A stretch of 37,902 bases of DNA from positions 1 to 37,902 of the forward strand of contig WAIB01000024.1 of NCBI GenBank assembly GCA_009873655.1, written 5' to 3'. The notes under the pieces are model-generated. The model had not been told where the DNA came from and made no database searches. It was given only the letters and a program-made list of their open reading frames with translations. The stretch is from Nitrospinota bacterium (GTDB lineage: Bacteria; Nitrospinota; Nitrospinia; Nitrospinales; VA-1). A program made the translations under genes and the position numbers. Shown here piece after piece: positions 26,001 to 32,977 of the stretch; positions within the stretch are counted from its first letter, which is position 1, and every line of letters begins with the position of its first letter.

Positions 26001-28011
26001 TCATGCATTTGGTGCAACCACATGGCCGCATGGCGGAATTGGGTCTACCATCGTTGAGCCCTGGGGATCAACGTATCACGATCCTAAAACCGGTGAGCCG
26101 ATTCGAAGTGGTCCTGTTGCCGATATCCATAGTACAGAGATTGTTGGCTACAATACACAGGGAAGCTTCCGTGAGCTGGTTGCTCAGGTAAGTGACACGG
26201 TTCCTCACACTGCACAGTTGGTTACCGAAGGGAATCCTCCCGGACTGTCACGTGAGAACGCCATCGCGGCAGGCCAGTCAATTTCTTTCCAGATGCCGAC
26301 AGATATGCTTGAAGTGGCTTTCCCGCTGTTAAATGGGGGGACCCATACTACGGGTGGTGCATTCAACTTTAGATCGGCTTCTTTGGCTGCAAGATTGGCC
26401 AACAATAAAGATGGATCTAAATTGTTTAGCAGTAAAGCACATGGTGATCCTTCTACACCCATGCTGAGAGCTTATGTTGGCGATAACATCGTCTTCAGGT
26501 TATTGGCAGGAATGCAGAATGAAACGCATACCTTTGCTGTTTCGGGTCATGGTTATCGACCTGAGCGTTATGACAGAGACTCCCGCGTGACCAACACGAT
26601 TCACGTAGGTATCGCAGAACGCTATGACCTGCCAACTAAAGCGGGAGGTTTTCAACAAATGGCAGGTGATTATTTGTACTACAACGGACGAACCTCCAAG
26701 CTTTCTGAAGGAAGTTGGGGAATCATCCGTGTGTTGGATGAAGTACAGAAAGACCTGAAAATCCTTCCTGGAAACGAAGACTTTAAACGAAAAGTTAAGA
26801 AGACTCTGTGTCCAAAAGGTGCTCCGGTTAAAAGCTTCAGTGTAGTTGCGATTGATAAAGAGCTGAACTTCAACGCTAACACCGAAGGTGAAATCGAGGT
26901 CGACTTTGAGCGTAAATTATTACTCGCCAATGCTTCGGGTAAAATCTTTGCTCTCGAAGGTGAAGTTAAGAAAGCGGCAGAGGATGGAGCTATGCCTCAT
27001 CCTTTGACTTTGCGTGCCAACATTGGCGATTGTATTAAAATTAAATTGACCAATCGATTGAAAGCAGGCAACGCTTCTATCCATGCCAACAATCTCGCGT
27101 TTGATCCTCTGAAGTCTCAGGGAATCAACGTTGGGAACAACCCCGGCGACCAGACGGTTGCTCCGGGTAAATCGAAAAACTATACGTTCTATGCGCATCC
27201 GGGTTACAAAATCAATGGTGCCCTGCTCTGGGACTTTGGTAATTTAACCGAAAATGTTCGAAGCGGACTTTATGGCGGAATTATCATTGGACCCAAGGGA
27301 TCCATTTATCGAGATCCTGAAACAGGGAAAGACATTTCAATGAGTAATTCCTGGAAAGCAGACGTTATTATCGATAAATCTTATCCTGAAAACGCAGATA
27401 TAGATAACTACCGAGATTTTGCGCTGTATTTTCAGGATGAAGATAACATCATTGGCACCTCTTTCATGCCTTACCTGCAGAACGTAGCAGGCCTGACAGG
27501 GGTTAATTATCGCCTTGAGCCGTGGATTTACCGGGAAGACGAAGGTTGTGAGCTGGGTAACATGTTCACAGCTTGTGTCGCTGCGGATTCGGATCCTGCT
27601 ACGCCGACTCTGAAAGCCCATGCGGGTGACAAGGTGATGATCAACATCTTTGGTGCACATAACGAGCAAAACCAGGTGTTCAATATTGATGGACACCAGT
27701 GGCGACGCCATATGGATCAGGAAGGTTCAGATATGATTGATGCCGAGCAGTTTGGTGCTGGCGAATACATACAGGCCTTCATCAATGCCGGTGGAACGTA
27801 TGACAACCCGGGGACCTACCTATGGTTGAACGCTCGAACGCCTTATCAACAAGCCGGTCAGTGGGGTTACTTCAAGGTTCTGCCTTCAGGTGACCGCTCG
27901 ATCCTGCCTCTGGGTAAGGCAACGCCAAAAGGTGTGAAAACCGCATCACAGCCCAATGAGGAAGAGAAATCTGCCTCAAAGGGCATGGATGACCGACTAT
28001 CGATGCGCTAA
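23056..28011 (+). CDS. giant three-repeat (six-cupredoxin) multicopper oxidase, permuted copper motifs
   Basis: A 1651-residue exported protein; the signal peptide ends near V-P-A-G-A (residue 29) and is followed by a His-rich D-H-S-H-G-G-H-D and a helical segment. Three homologous repeats start at C133, C741 and C1252. Each has two cupredoxin-like domains and an equivalent Cys pair (C133/C215, C741/C807, C1252/C1326). Canonical copper ligands are complete but split: motif III (H434-x2-H437-x-H439) and motif IV (H512-C513-H514-x3-H518-x3-G-M523) in repeat 1; motif I (H832-P-H834) and motif II (H981-D-H983) in repeat 2. Repeat 3 has lost them. It should oxidise a periplasmic substrate and reduce O2. 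Size and multidomain build recall MnxG-type manganese oxidases, but the substrate is unproven. AGGAGGT is 6 bases before the ATG. Confidence 0.92.
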   Translation: MFGVKIGWKSWYSLAVVVLTLGLSVPAGAISTDHSHGGHDTGIDAVDKPAWLEKLENQLQHEDLMSGLEGSQKKLDNTMMKVMDQLKTKLKEHASPASAGGGFHDSWAAHQLGQSYLLGPSEAAAKVYKGAHCPSGIPVRKYEISAINVEITLNQWGDYYPGYMYVLDKNIDKVREEEEKNAAAREDELDPGAVSNGLQGDAIQPLVIRGNQGECVRVKFTNRLEDEDAGFQINGSAMIISSSGQPNTAATPGSIIPAEETQEYEWYIPLDEQEGGHMIQNHAGRDPSSLGLIGTFIVEPRGSIHLDPWTGGALESGWMAMIANDEAKDFREFTLMYHEVGDESFRPLNRHGEMIPQRDPQTDAYRPSARAMNFRSEPFGINNLAQQEKKFHFEDESLAYSSYTFGDAPTTIPRSYLGDPAKFRLVHGGGEVFHSHHPHGGTIRWTRSPQREDQQLLNLTTAAYDGPVKYPVVRTTSDRVDVQVIGPSEVMDLETECGSGLCQRLAGDFLFHCHVAHHYVAGMWGYWRVYNTIQSGDYPYVSTDVMRPLQELPDRKGRIPKGTTSDKLVGKQMNWFGKKFNIVDKGKSVWDQEQPTVNIKDWVKYMLPPQGQPGHHDDPIKQIKAYDGSVLDYGWKGNQALSERDSVIKWPKYKSPHPGKRHPIQFSPLTGKLAWPHLAPHFGKRVPFARNHGGAPWLEPFHMLTDNGVITKTESGSARSGPDMENTGGAKPGEQGRWSLCPAGAGRKQYNLHFINTPIQLAGQVGKTPPVIDKYGLIYVIDEEMAEKKADPTKAIPLVIRANVYDCVDVLLSSEWDDDDFTNFQMSKINIHPHFFQFDNQASDGVITGFSYDQSMRSYKQFTKKMKDGHHIGMPVPMNAKLLKATKPGDTKIEIQMADHSPTYHVGADIIVGIEVPNGKDARWIKNITPDPNKGPAKDGKYTIEFTEGMTHAHAAGHIVTTEYVRYRWWVDVDLGLVFWHDHAFGATTWPHGGIGSTIVEPWGSTYHDPKTGEPIRSGPVADIHSTEIVGYNTQGSFRELVAQVSDTVPHTAQLVTEGNPPGLSRENAIAAGQSISFQMPTDMLEVAFPLLNGGTHTTGGAFNFRSASLAARLANNKDGSKLFSSKAHGDPSTPMLRAYVGDNIVFRLLAGMQNETHTFAVSGHGYRPERYDRDSRVTNTIHVGIAERYDLPTKAGGFQQMAGDYLYYNGRTSKLSEGSWGIIRVLDEVQKDLKILPGNEDFKRKVKKTLCPKGAPVKSFSVVAIDKELNFNANTEGEIEVDFERKLLLANASGKIFALEGEVKKAAEDGAMPHPLTLRANIGDCIKIKLTNRLKAGNASIHANNLAFDPLKSQGINVGNNPGDQTVAPGKSKNYTFYAHPGYKINGALLWDFGNLTENVRSGLYGGIIIGPKGSIYRDPETGKDISMSNSWKADVIIDKSYPENADIDNYRDFALYFQDEDNIIGTSFMPYLQNVAGLTGVNYRLEPWIYREDEGCELGNMFTACVAADSDPATPTLKAHAGDKVMINIFGAHNEQNQVFNIDGHQWRRHMDQEGSDMIDAEQFGAGEYIQAFINAGGTYDNPGTYLWLNARTPYQQAGQWGYFKVLPSGDRSILPLGKATPKGVKTASQPNEEEKSASKGMDDRLSMR
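23452..27912 (+). repeat. three diverged protein-level repeats inside the multicopper oxidase gene
   Basis: Repeat units begin at 23452, 25276 and 26809. Shared blocks per unit are C-P-x-G (start), P-L-V/T-I/L-R-x-N-x-x-x-C (strand), G-S-x-x-x-D-P-x-T-G (mid), and P-x-x-x-A/S-x-x-G-D before the second cupredoxin domain. The units are diverged at DNA level; homology is visible only in the protein. Confidence 0.8.
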
Positions 28012-28045
28012 AAGCTGATTTTCGGCCATTTTTGCAAAAAAAGTG

Positions 28046-28075
28046 AAAGGGGCCCCTTGATGGGGCCCCTTTTTT
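28046..28075 (+). terminator. strong intrinsic terminator after the multicopper oxidase gene
   Basis: AAAGGGGCCCC (28046-28056) pairs perfectly with GGGGCCCCTTT (28062-28072) around a 5-base TTGAT loop, followed by a run of T (28070-28075). It lies 35 bp after the stop and separates this gene from the next one on the same strand. Confidence 0.92.
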
Positions 28076-28212
28076 ACGTTATAAATACCTTCCTTTTGTG
28101 TTAGAATCCCGCAATTCAGAGCGTGCGGTATTTCAGTTAGTTTGTCTTCAATCACTTTAATTGTGTGAAGTGTATATTTTTTGATTTCCTAAATGAAGGA
28201 GGAACAAAAGAA

Positions 28213-29022
28213 ATGAGAAAGATTGTTTTAAGTGTAATGGTCGTGGCTTTTTCTCTGGCATTGGCTTCAACCAGTTTCGCAAAGAAAAAAGGTTATGTAG
28301 AAGGTACTGCAGGTAAAGGGTCTATCGCCGGCACCGTGTCGTTAAAAGGAGATGCTCCTGCCCCGATTATGGAAGATTTGAACAAGGGTAAAAATGTGGA
28401 GTTCTGCACAACGCATCCCGATACCAAAGACGGTGGAATTCGTCCACGGGTCAAAGTATCTGCTGCAGGTGGAAAACTGAAAGACGCCGTTGTTTTTATC
28501 GAAAAAATTGACACCGGTAAGCCCTGGGGTGACGCAGGTAAAGCAAACTTTGATTTCAAAATTTGTGACATTGAGCAAAAAATGCTTGCGGTTAGAAAGC
28601 CCACCAAAGCCGAAAAGAAATCTGGTGGGGTTCTCACTGTGAAAAACCATGACGCAAATATTCTTCATAACCCCCATGGTTATTCTGTAGTGGGTGCAAG
28701 CCGCAAAACCCTTTTCAACAAGCCTCTGCCAAATCAGGGAGATGTTGCCGAAGTAACCAAAAATATTGGTCGCTTGAAGGCTAAAAAGGACAAGCATTTC
28801 TTCCTGCAGTGCGACCAGCATAACTTCATGGAAGCGGATGCACGCATCGTGTGGAACCCCTATTTCTCAATCACTGGCGCCGATGGTGCTTTCAAGATTG
28901 ATGGCATTCCTGCTGGTAAGTACAAAGTGACCGCATGGCAGCCTTATGTGGGTGAATCTACACAGGAAGTAACCGTGGGCGATGGCGAAGCCAAAGCTGA
29001 TTTCACCTTAGCGGTTAAGTAA
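28213..29022 (+). CDS. secreted amicyanin-like copper protein with carboxypeptidase-regulatory-like domain
   Basis: A 269-residue exported protein; the signal peptide ends S-T-S-F-A (residue 22). The middle region resembles a cupredoxin: H152 in I-L-H-N-P-H-G and C200-D-Q-H203-N-F-M206. The spacing Cys-x2-His-x2-Met is that of amicyanin type 1 copper sites, so a blue-copper electron carrier is likely but not proven. Residues 215-269 form a carboxypeptidase-regulatory-like beta-sandwich (F-K-I-D-G-I-P-A-G-K-Y-K-V-T-A-W). The ATG at 28213 has AAGGAGG 10 bases upstream; an earlier in-frame ATG at 28165 lacks this. It stands alone between two strong terminators and is paralogous to the gene at 31050-31898. 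Confidence 0.82.
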   Translation: MRKIVLSVMVVAFSLALASTSFAKKKGYVEGTAGKGSIAGTVSLKGDAPAPIMEDLNKGKNVEFCTTHPDTKDGGIRPRVKVSAAGGKLKDAVVFIEKIDTGKPWGDAGKANFDFKICDIEQKMLAVRKPTKAEKKSGGVLTVKNHDANILHNPHGYSVVGASRKTLFNKPLPNQGDVAEVTKNIGRLKAKKDKHFFLQCDQHNFMEADARIVWNPYFSITGADGAFKIDGIPAGKYKVTAWQPYVGESTQEVTVGDGEAKADFTLAVK

Positions 29023-29035
29023 GACATATTTCCAG

Positions 29036-29073
29036 ACCGCATCGGAACTTCGGTTCCGATGCGGTTTTTTTTT
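29036..29073 (+). terminator. strong intrinsic terminator with UUCG tetraloop
   Basis: ACCGCATCGGAAC (29036-29048) pairs perfectly with GTTCCGATGCGGT (29053-29065) closing a C(TTCG)G tetraloop, followed by nine T. It ends the copper-protein transcript. It lacks a U-run on the minus strand, so it does not obviously terminate the convergent cytochrome operon. Confidence 0.95.
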
Positions 29074-29152
29074 GCCCTGAATAAACTGAAAATCCTTCCC
29101 GATGGCGAGTGGTTGGAATGAGTCTGGTAGGAAGTTGAAATAATAAAGAAAC

Positions 29153-31048
29153 TTATTTGGCGAGCTGCAGTTCAAACCAGCTGGAAATGGATTTTTTAGC
29201 TCCCGTTTCCCCCTGGTAACCATCCCAGGCATTGAAAGCGATAGGAATTGAACTTCCGGCTTCGAACTGGACATCGATTTTTTCGTGAATGACTTTTAAT
29301 TTTCGTTTAAGGATAAGGGAATAACGTCCATATTTATAGTTGGCTTCTCCCATGACTGCCTGACTCAGATCGTCTTGTAAGGTCCATTTTTTTAGCCCTT
29401 TTGCATTCCATTCATCAACTTTATTGTCTGAAGAAGACCACTTCCAAAGGTTTACAGGGTGCTCTACGTCGCCGTTCAAAAAATAAGGTTTCTCAGCCTG
29501 ATTATTCAGGGCAAATTGTAATGCTAGAGCATCTGGAAAATCCGGGACTACGGGTTCTATGGGTTCTTCCTCTTTCATTCCTTTCAAATGCTCTGGAAGA
29601 GGTGGTTGGGGGGATTCCTTAACCTTGTTTTGCTCCTTAAGTTTAGGATCGTATGAAGGATCATCCCACTGAATTTTAAATACGATCTCCTTTTCGTTGT
29701 AGGCCGCTCGAACCGTCAGGTTTCGCGTGGTTGGAAAATAAGATTTTGGTTTTTCAATAATCTGTCCACCCAGAGGCACGTAAAACGATTCAGCTTTTTT
29801 CCACACATCAGCATTTTGGTCCAGAGATAATTCACCCTCAACTTTTGCAGCTTTAATAACTGGTCTTACCAAAGGTTGTTCTTGGGACCCTAGAGTTTTT
29901 ACAAAATCTACAATATCCCAAATTTCCTGATCCTTGAAAATTCTGGGAGAGAATTTTGGCATTGCCGTGGTCGATAGGCCGGTGCGGAGGGTCATAAAAA
30001 TATCCTTCCGGCTGGTACCTCGTCTAAAATTCCAGGGCTCGCTCAGGTTTCTGGGCCAGATTGCGTTTGAAGAATAATCTACGATACGGGCTGTGGTGAC
30101 TCCATCTCCTCTTCCTTCAACTCCATGGCATCCTGAGCAATTAACCATGAAAGACTTTTTGCCTCGCTCAACACCTTCCGGGGTAAGTTCAGGGGGCTTG
30201 GGAACTTTAACCACTTTATGTTTTTTACCGCGCTTTTCGAATTTGGCAAACTTCTTGGATAAGGATTTGATATATAGAACCAGGCTTTTTCGATCACTTT
30301 TGGATAAATGACTCCAGCCGGGCATTGTCGTTCCCTTCATTCCACGGGATAATGCATTAAATAAATCTTTATCGGTGGGAATTTTCCCAAAAGAGGTGGA
30401 CCGAATTTTTAAATGTCCTTTGGTGAGGTTCCGCGGTTGGGGCAGAGTGTATTCGGCCGCTGGCCCATCTCCTTTGCCTTTTTTACCGTGGCAAAAAGCA
30501 CATTTTTTAAAGTAGATTTCTTTCCCTCGTTTTAATGAAGGTTTTTCTTTTTCTGAAATGGGTTGCCATCGCTCTTTAACCGTTTGCTGAATATAAAGGA
30601 TGGTCTTCCAAACTTCTTCCTGGGTTAGAACTCCTTCCCATGCCGGCATTGCCGAGTTCCACGGTTCAAATTCCTTTGGCACCCCTTTCCCGCCTTTCAT
30701 AATCCTCCAAAAGGCATAGGCAGGGGTTGTAACTGCGAGAGACCCTTTTTTTGTAAAGTTTGCTGGATTCGGAAAAAAGCTTTCTCCAAAGATTCCTTTC
30801 CCATCCAGGAGATCACCGTGACACAAGAAACAATTTTTTATGTATAATTCTCCCCCTTCTTTGACGGTATCAGGATCGGCAGAAAAAGGGTTTTTGATTC
30901 CTTTTAGAGAGACTTTTTTTCCATCAAGGGTAATTGACTCAGGGATCTCTTTGGAAGTTGGCGCATGAAATCCCCACAGGACAGAGGGGAAAACCAAAAG
31001 GAGCAGGGCTACAAAAAATACTGAAGGGATTTTAGGTTGTGCCGTCAA
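29153..31048 (-). CDS. triheme cytochrome c with C-terminal EB_dh (NxrC/EbdC-like) domain
   Basis: A 631-residue exported protein with a signal peptide ending near V-L-W-G (residue 26). Three cytochrome c domains carry C73-F-L-C76-H77, C183-A-F-C186-H187 and C304-S-G-C307-H308. Each is followed by a likely distal Met: S-A-M-P-A-W, T-T-M-P-G-W and T-A-M-P-K-F. Residues about 405-631 resemble the ethylbenzene-dehydrogenase gamma-like domain, which binds heme b in DMSO-reductase-family complexes; the end block P-I-A-F-N-A-W-D-G-Y is typical. This makes it a candidate gamma-type subunit or electron acceptor such as NxrC, but no catalytic subunit lies in the window. The start is TTG, one base after the upstream stop, so translation is coupled. 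Confidence 0.86.
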   Translation of the reverse strand: MTAQPKIPSVFFVALLLLVFPSVLWGFHAPTSKEIPESITLDGKKVSLKGIKNPFSADPDTVKEGGELYIKNCFLCHGDLLDGKGIFGESFFPNPANFTKKGSLAVTTPAYAFWRIMKGGKGVPKEFEPWNSAMPAWEGVLTQEEVWKTILYIQQTVKERWQPISEKEKPSLKRGKEIYFKKCAFCHGKKGKGDGPAAEYTLPQPRNLTKGHLKIRSTSFGKIPTDKDLFNALSRGMKGTTMPGWSHLSKSDRKSLVLYIKSLSKKFAKFEKRGKKHKVVKVPKPPELTPEGVERGKKSFMVNCSGCHGVEGRGDGVTTARIVDYSSNAIWPRNLSEPWNFRRGTSRKDIFMTLRTGLSTTAMPKFSPRIFKDQEIWDIVDFVKTLGSQEQPLVRPVIKAAKVEGELSLDQNADVWKKAESFYVPLGGQIIEKPKSYFPTTRNLTVRAAYNEKEIVFKIQWDDPSYDPKLKEQNKVKESPQPPLPEHLKGMKEEEPIEPVVPDFPDALALQFALNNQAEKPYFLNGDVEHPVNLWKWSSSDNKVDEWNAKGLKKWTLQDDLSQAVMGEANYKYGRYSLILKRKLKVIHEKIDVQFEAGSSIPIAFNAWDGYQGETGAKKSISSWFELQLAK

Positions 31049-31049
31049 A

Positions 31050-31898
31050 TCACCGACCTAACTCTCTGCCTTTTGCAGTTCCCGGGTAGACAGCGTCCTT
31101 TTTAATCCTACCTGATTTGATAGTTTCATAGAAAGGCCGTACAACCTTGTTTGCATTGAACTCAAAATCAATATTAATGGTTTGCCCGGCGGCAATTTTG
31201 ATTTTCCGGGAATGTCTTTTCATTAAATAATGCCATGCGGTAACCTTGTATTCCCCGGGAGGGATATTGTCGATTTTGTAGTTCCCGTCAATTTCCGTTT
31301 GGAAATAGTAGGGGTTTTGTACACGGTATCCCCAGGTTTGCATGAACTCATGCATTCCACAGATCATTTGCATGATTTTGAAGTTTTTCTTGAAAGTAAT
31401 TTTTCCTTCAGAAACTTCTTCCGCTGGGATAGGAATGTTAAGAAGAATTTTCCCCCTTTCCTTTTGATAGACCTGGCTGTTGTGCATGACGGCATCCACG
31501 TTATCAACTTTGAACGTTTCACCCTGTCGGATTACGTTTACATCGGGAAAAAATTTACAATTCTCTGATAATATATTGATGGGTTCTTTGTTAAAAGGTT
31601 TTCCCGCATCTACATGCTCAATCGTAACCACCACATCTTTTAATCCGCCATCGGGGGAGATTTTGAAGTCATCGAGAACCCGGTTCATTTCGTCATCGGT
31701 GTCGACTTCAGCGCACATGTCAATGTTTGGAAAAAGGATGAGATGGTAAATTCGAGGGTAAGGCATTTTGCCCGTTAAAACTGCCTTTCCTTGGATTGTT
31801 CCTCCATTTGCAACTTCTATTTCTTCATAAGCCCACCCCGGATATGCCATGTATAATATTGAAAAAATTAATGCGAAAGTGAAGGGAGTTTTTTTCAT
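31050..31898 (-). CDS. second amicyanin-like copper protein with carboxypeptidase-regulatory-like domain
   Basis: A 282-residue exported paralogue of the gene at 28213-29022. The signal peptide ends Y-P-G-W-A (residue 23). Copper ligands appear as H139 in V-M-H-N-S and C180-G-M-H183-E-F-M186, again Cys-x2-His-x2-Met. The C-terminal carboxypeptidase-regulatory-like domain contains Y-K-I-D-N-I-P-P-G-E-Y-K-V-T-A-W. I chose the ATG at 31898, with GAGG upstream; a TTG at 31919 in frame would add seven residues. It is the first gene of a two-gene operon with the triheme cytochrome, which suggests direct electron exchange between the two. Confidence 0.82.
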   Translation of the reverse strand: MKKTPFTFALIFSILYMAYPGWAYEEIEVANGGTIQGKAVLTGKMPYPRIYHLILFPNIDMCAEVDTDDEMNRVLDDFKISPDGGLKDVVVTIEHVDAGKPFNKEPINILSENCKFFPDVNVIRQGETFKVDNVDAVMHNSQVYQKERGKILLNIPIPAEEVSEGKITFKKNFKIMQMICGMHEFMQTWGYRVQNPYYFQTEIDGNYKIDNIPPGEYKVTAWHYLMKRHSRKIKIAAGQTINIDFEFNANKVVRPFYETIKSGRIKKDAVYPGTAKGRELGR

Positions 31899-32367
31899 TC
31901 TTAAAGCCTCGAATTTCAATAGCGATGGGATGGAATATGATTAACCCAAGGTTAAAAACCTCTTATTTTTTCGTTTAAATCTGCTTTCCTTGAATAATTT
32001 TCTTGAAAAATGACTCGAATTTCAAATAAGCCTTTGTTTTTTATATCTTTATTTGCCAATTTTCGGAAAAGGATTTGCGGGAAAAACCGTATTTTGCCAG
32101 TAGAAACCCTTTTCGAATTTCCGTATTAAACCCATTGGATTAAAAGGGTTTCCCTTTTTTTATTATAATTTAAGGGCCAAGTCAAGGGTGAGTTTGGTCG
32201 CCCTTTGAACTCATTTTAGGCCTTTTAAATTAATGGCCTGATTAAAATTTTTAAAATCAAATTCCTTTAAATAAAATAGACCATGACTTAAAATTAAATA
32301 TTAAGACATTAATATACGTTTAAAAGACCCGTTTAATATTAAAAATATTCCCTTTATTAAACTTGCC
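31899..32367. other. 469-bp AT-rich intergenic region between divergent genes
   Basis: No reading frame of note lies here. It must hold promoters for the leftward copper-protein/cytochrome operon and the rightward thioredoxin gene, but I see no near-consensus pair for either; a minus-strand TTGACT is at 32180-32185 with only poorly spaced -10 candidates. It also contains the mutually exclusive hairpins at 32104-32161 and several short AT palindromes toward the right end. Confidence 0.6.
32104..32161 (+). promoter_or_regulatory. attenuator-like alternative hairpins
   Basis: AAACCCTTTT (32104-32113) is a perfect inverted repeat of AAAAGGGTTT (32142-32151). The same right arm can instead pair with CCCTTTT (32152-32158), forming a short hairpin followed by T (to 32161). 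The two pairings exclude each other, as in transcription attenuators. It lies about 210 bases before the thioredoxin gene; no ligand or peptide signal is visible. Confidence 0.3.
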
Positions 32368-32853
32368 ATGCGAAAAATACTAACACTGATTTTTTTTATT
32401 GGATTGATAACGGAAATGGCTTTTGCGGGGGCTCCAGTTCCCGGCGACCCGGCTCCGGATTTTTCCCTGAAAACTCTGAATGGAAAACAGATTTCCCTTT
32501 CCGAATTGAAAGGTAAGGTGGTTCTTATTGGAATGTTTCACATCTGTGTGCCTTGCATGAACCAGGCAATGGAATTCAATAAGGTCCGTGATCAACTGGA
32601 TGAGGACAAGGTTGCGATTATAGGGATCAATACAAATGGAGATTCGAAAGAGGCCATTGCGGATTATCTCTCTAAGTTTCCGGAGAAAGTTCGCTTCCCC
32701 TATTTGATGGACCCGACGAAATCTTTTTATCAGGATTATTTGCAAAGAGAAATGCCCACGGTATTGATCATAGACAAGGGAGGAATTCTTAATGCGAGAG
32801 TTCCCGGCGTTGGCGCTGATCAGTTAGTGCCTTACCTCAAAAAGATGCTTTAG
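32368..32853 (+). CDS. TlpA/ResA-like periplasmic thioredoxin
   Basis: A 161-residue exported thiol-disulfide protein. The signal peptide ends M-A-F-A near residue 20. The AhpC/TSA-redoxin fold shows P-A-P-D-F-S-L, the redox pair C60-V-P-C63, and a cis-Pro region E-M-P-T-V-L-I-I-D. TlpA/ResA proteins reduce apocytochrome c cysteines or copper-site cysteines during assembly, which fits the neighbouring cytochrome and copper proteins. That link is inferred from context. No clear Shine-Dalgarno precedes the ATG. Confidence 0.88.
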   Translation: MRKILTLIFFIGLITEMAFAGAPVPGDPAPDFSLKTLNGKQISLSELKGKVVLIGMFHICVPCMNQAMEFNKVRDQLDEDKVAIIGINTNGDSKEAIADYLSKFPEKVRFPYLMDPTKSFYQDYLQREMPTVLIIDKGGILNARVPGVGADQLVPYLKKML

Positions 32854-32977
32854 CGAGGTGGACCCTGTAATATCGATAAATTCATTATCATCCTTTGTTT
32901 AACCACTGTCGGGTTCTGAAAAAAATGTTTTATAATAACCAGCGGTTTCTCACCTTTGGCCGTTTTAATGTGGTTTC

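Noticed and set aside
23056-28011. Naming the oxidase a manganese oxidase
   Set aside because: Size and domain count recall MnxG-type enzymes, but no substrate-site evidence is visible; laccase, cuprous or nitrogen-compound oxidation remain possible.
29153-31048. Naming the cytochrome nxrC outright
   Set aside because: The EB_dh-like domain fits several DMSO-reductase-family gamma subunits, and no alpha or beta subunit is in the window.
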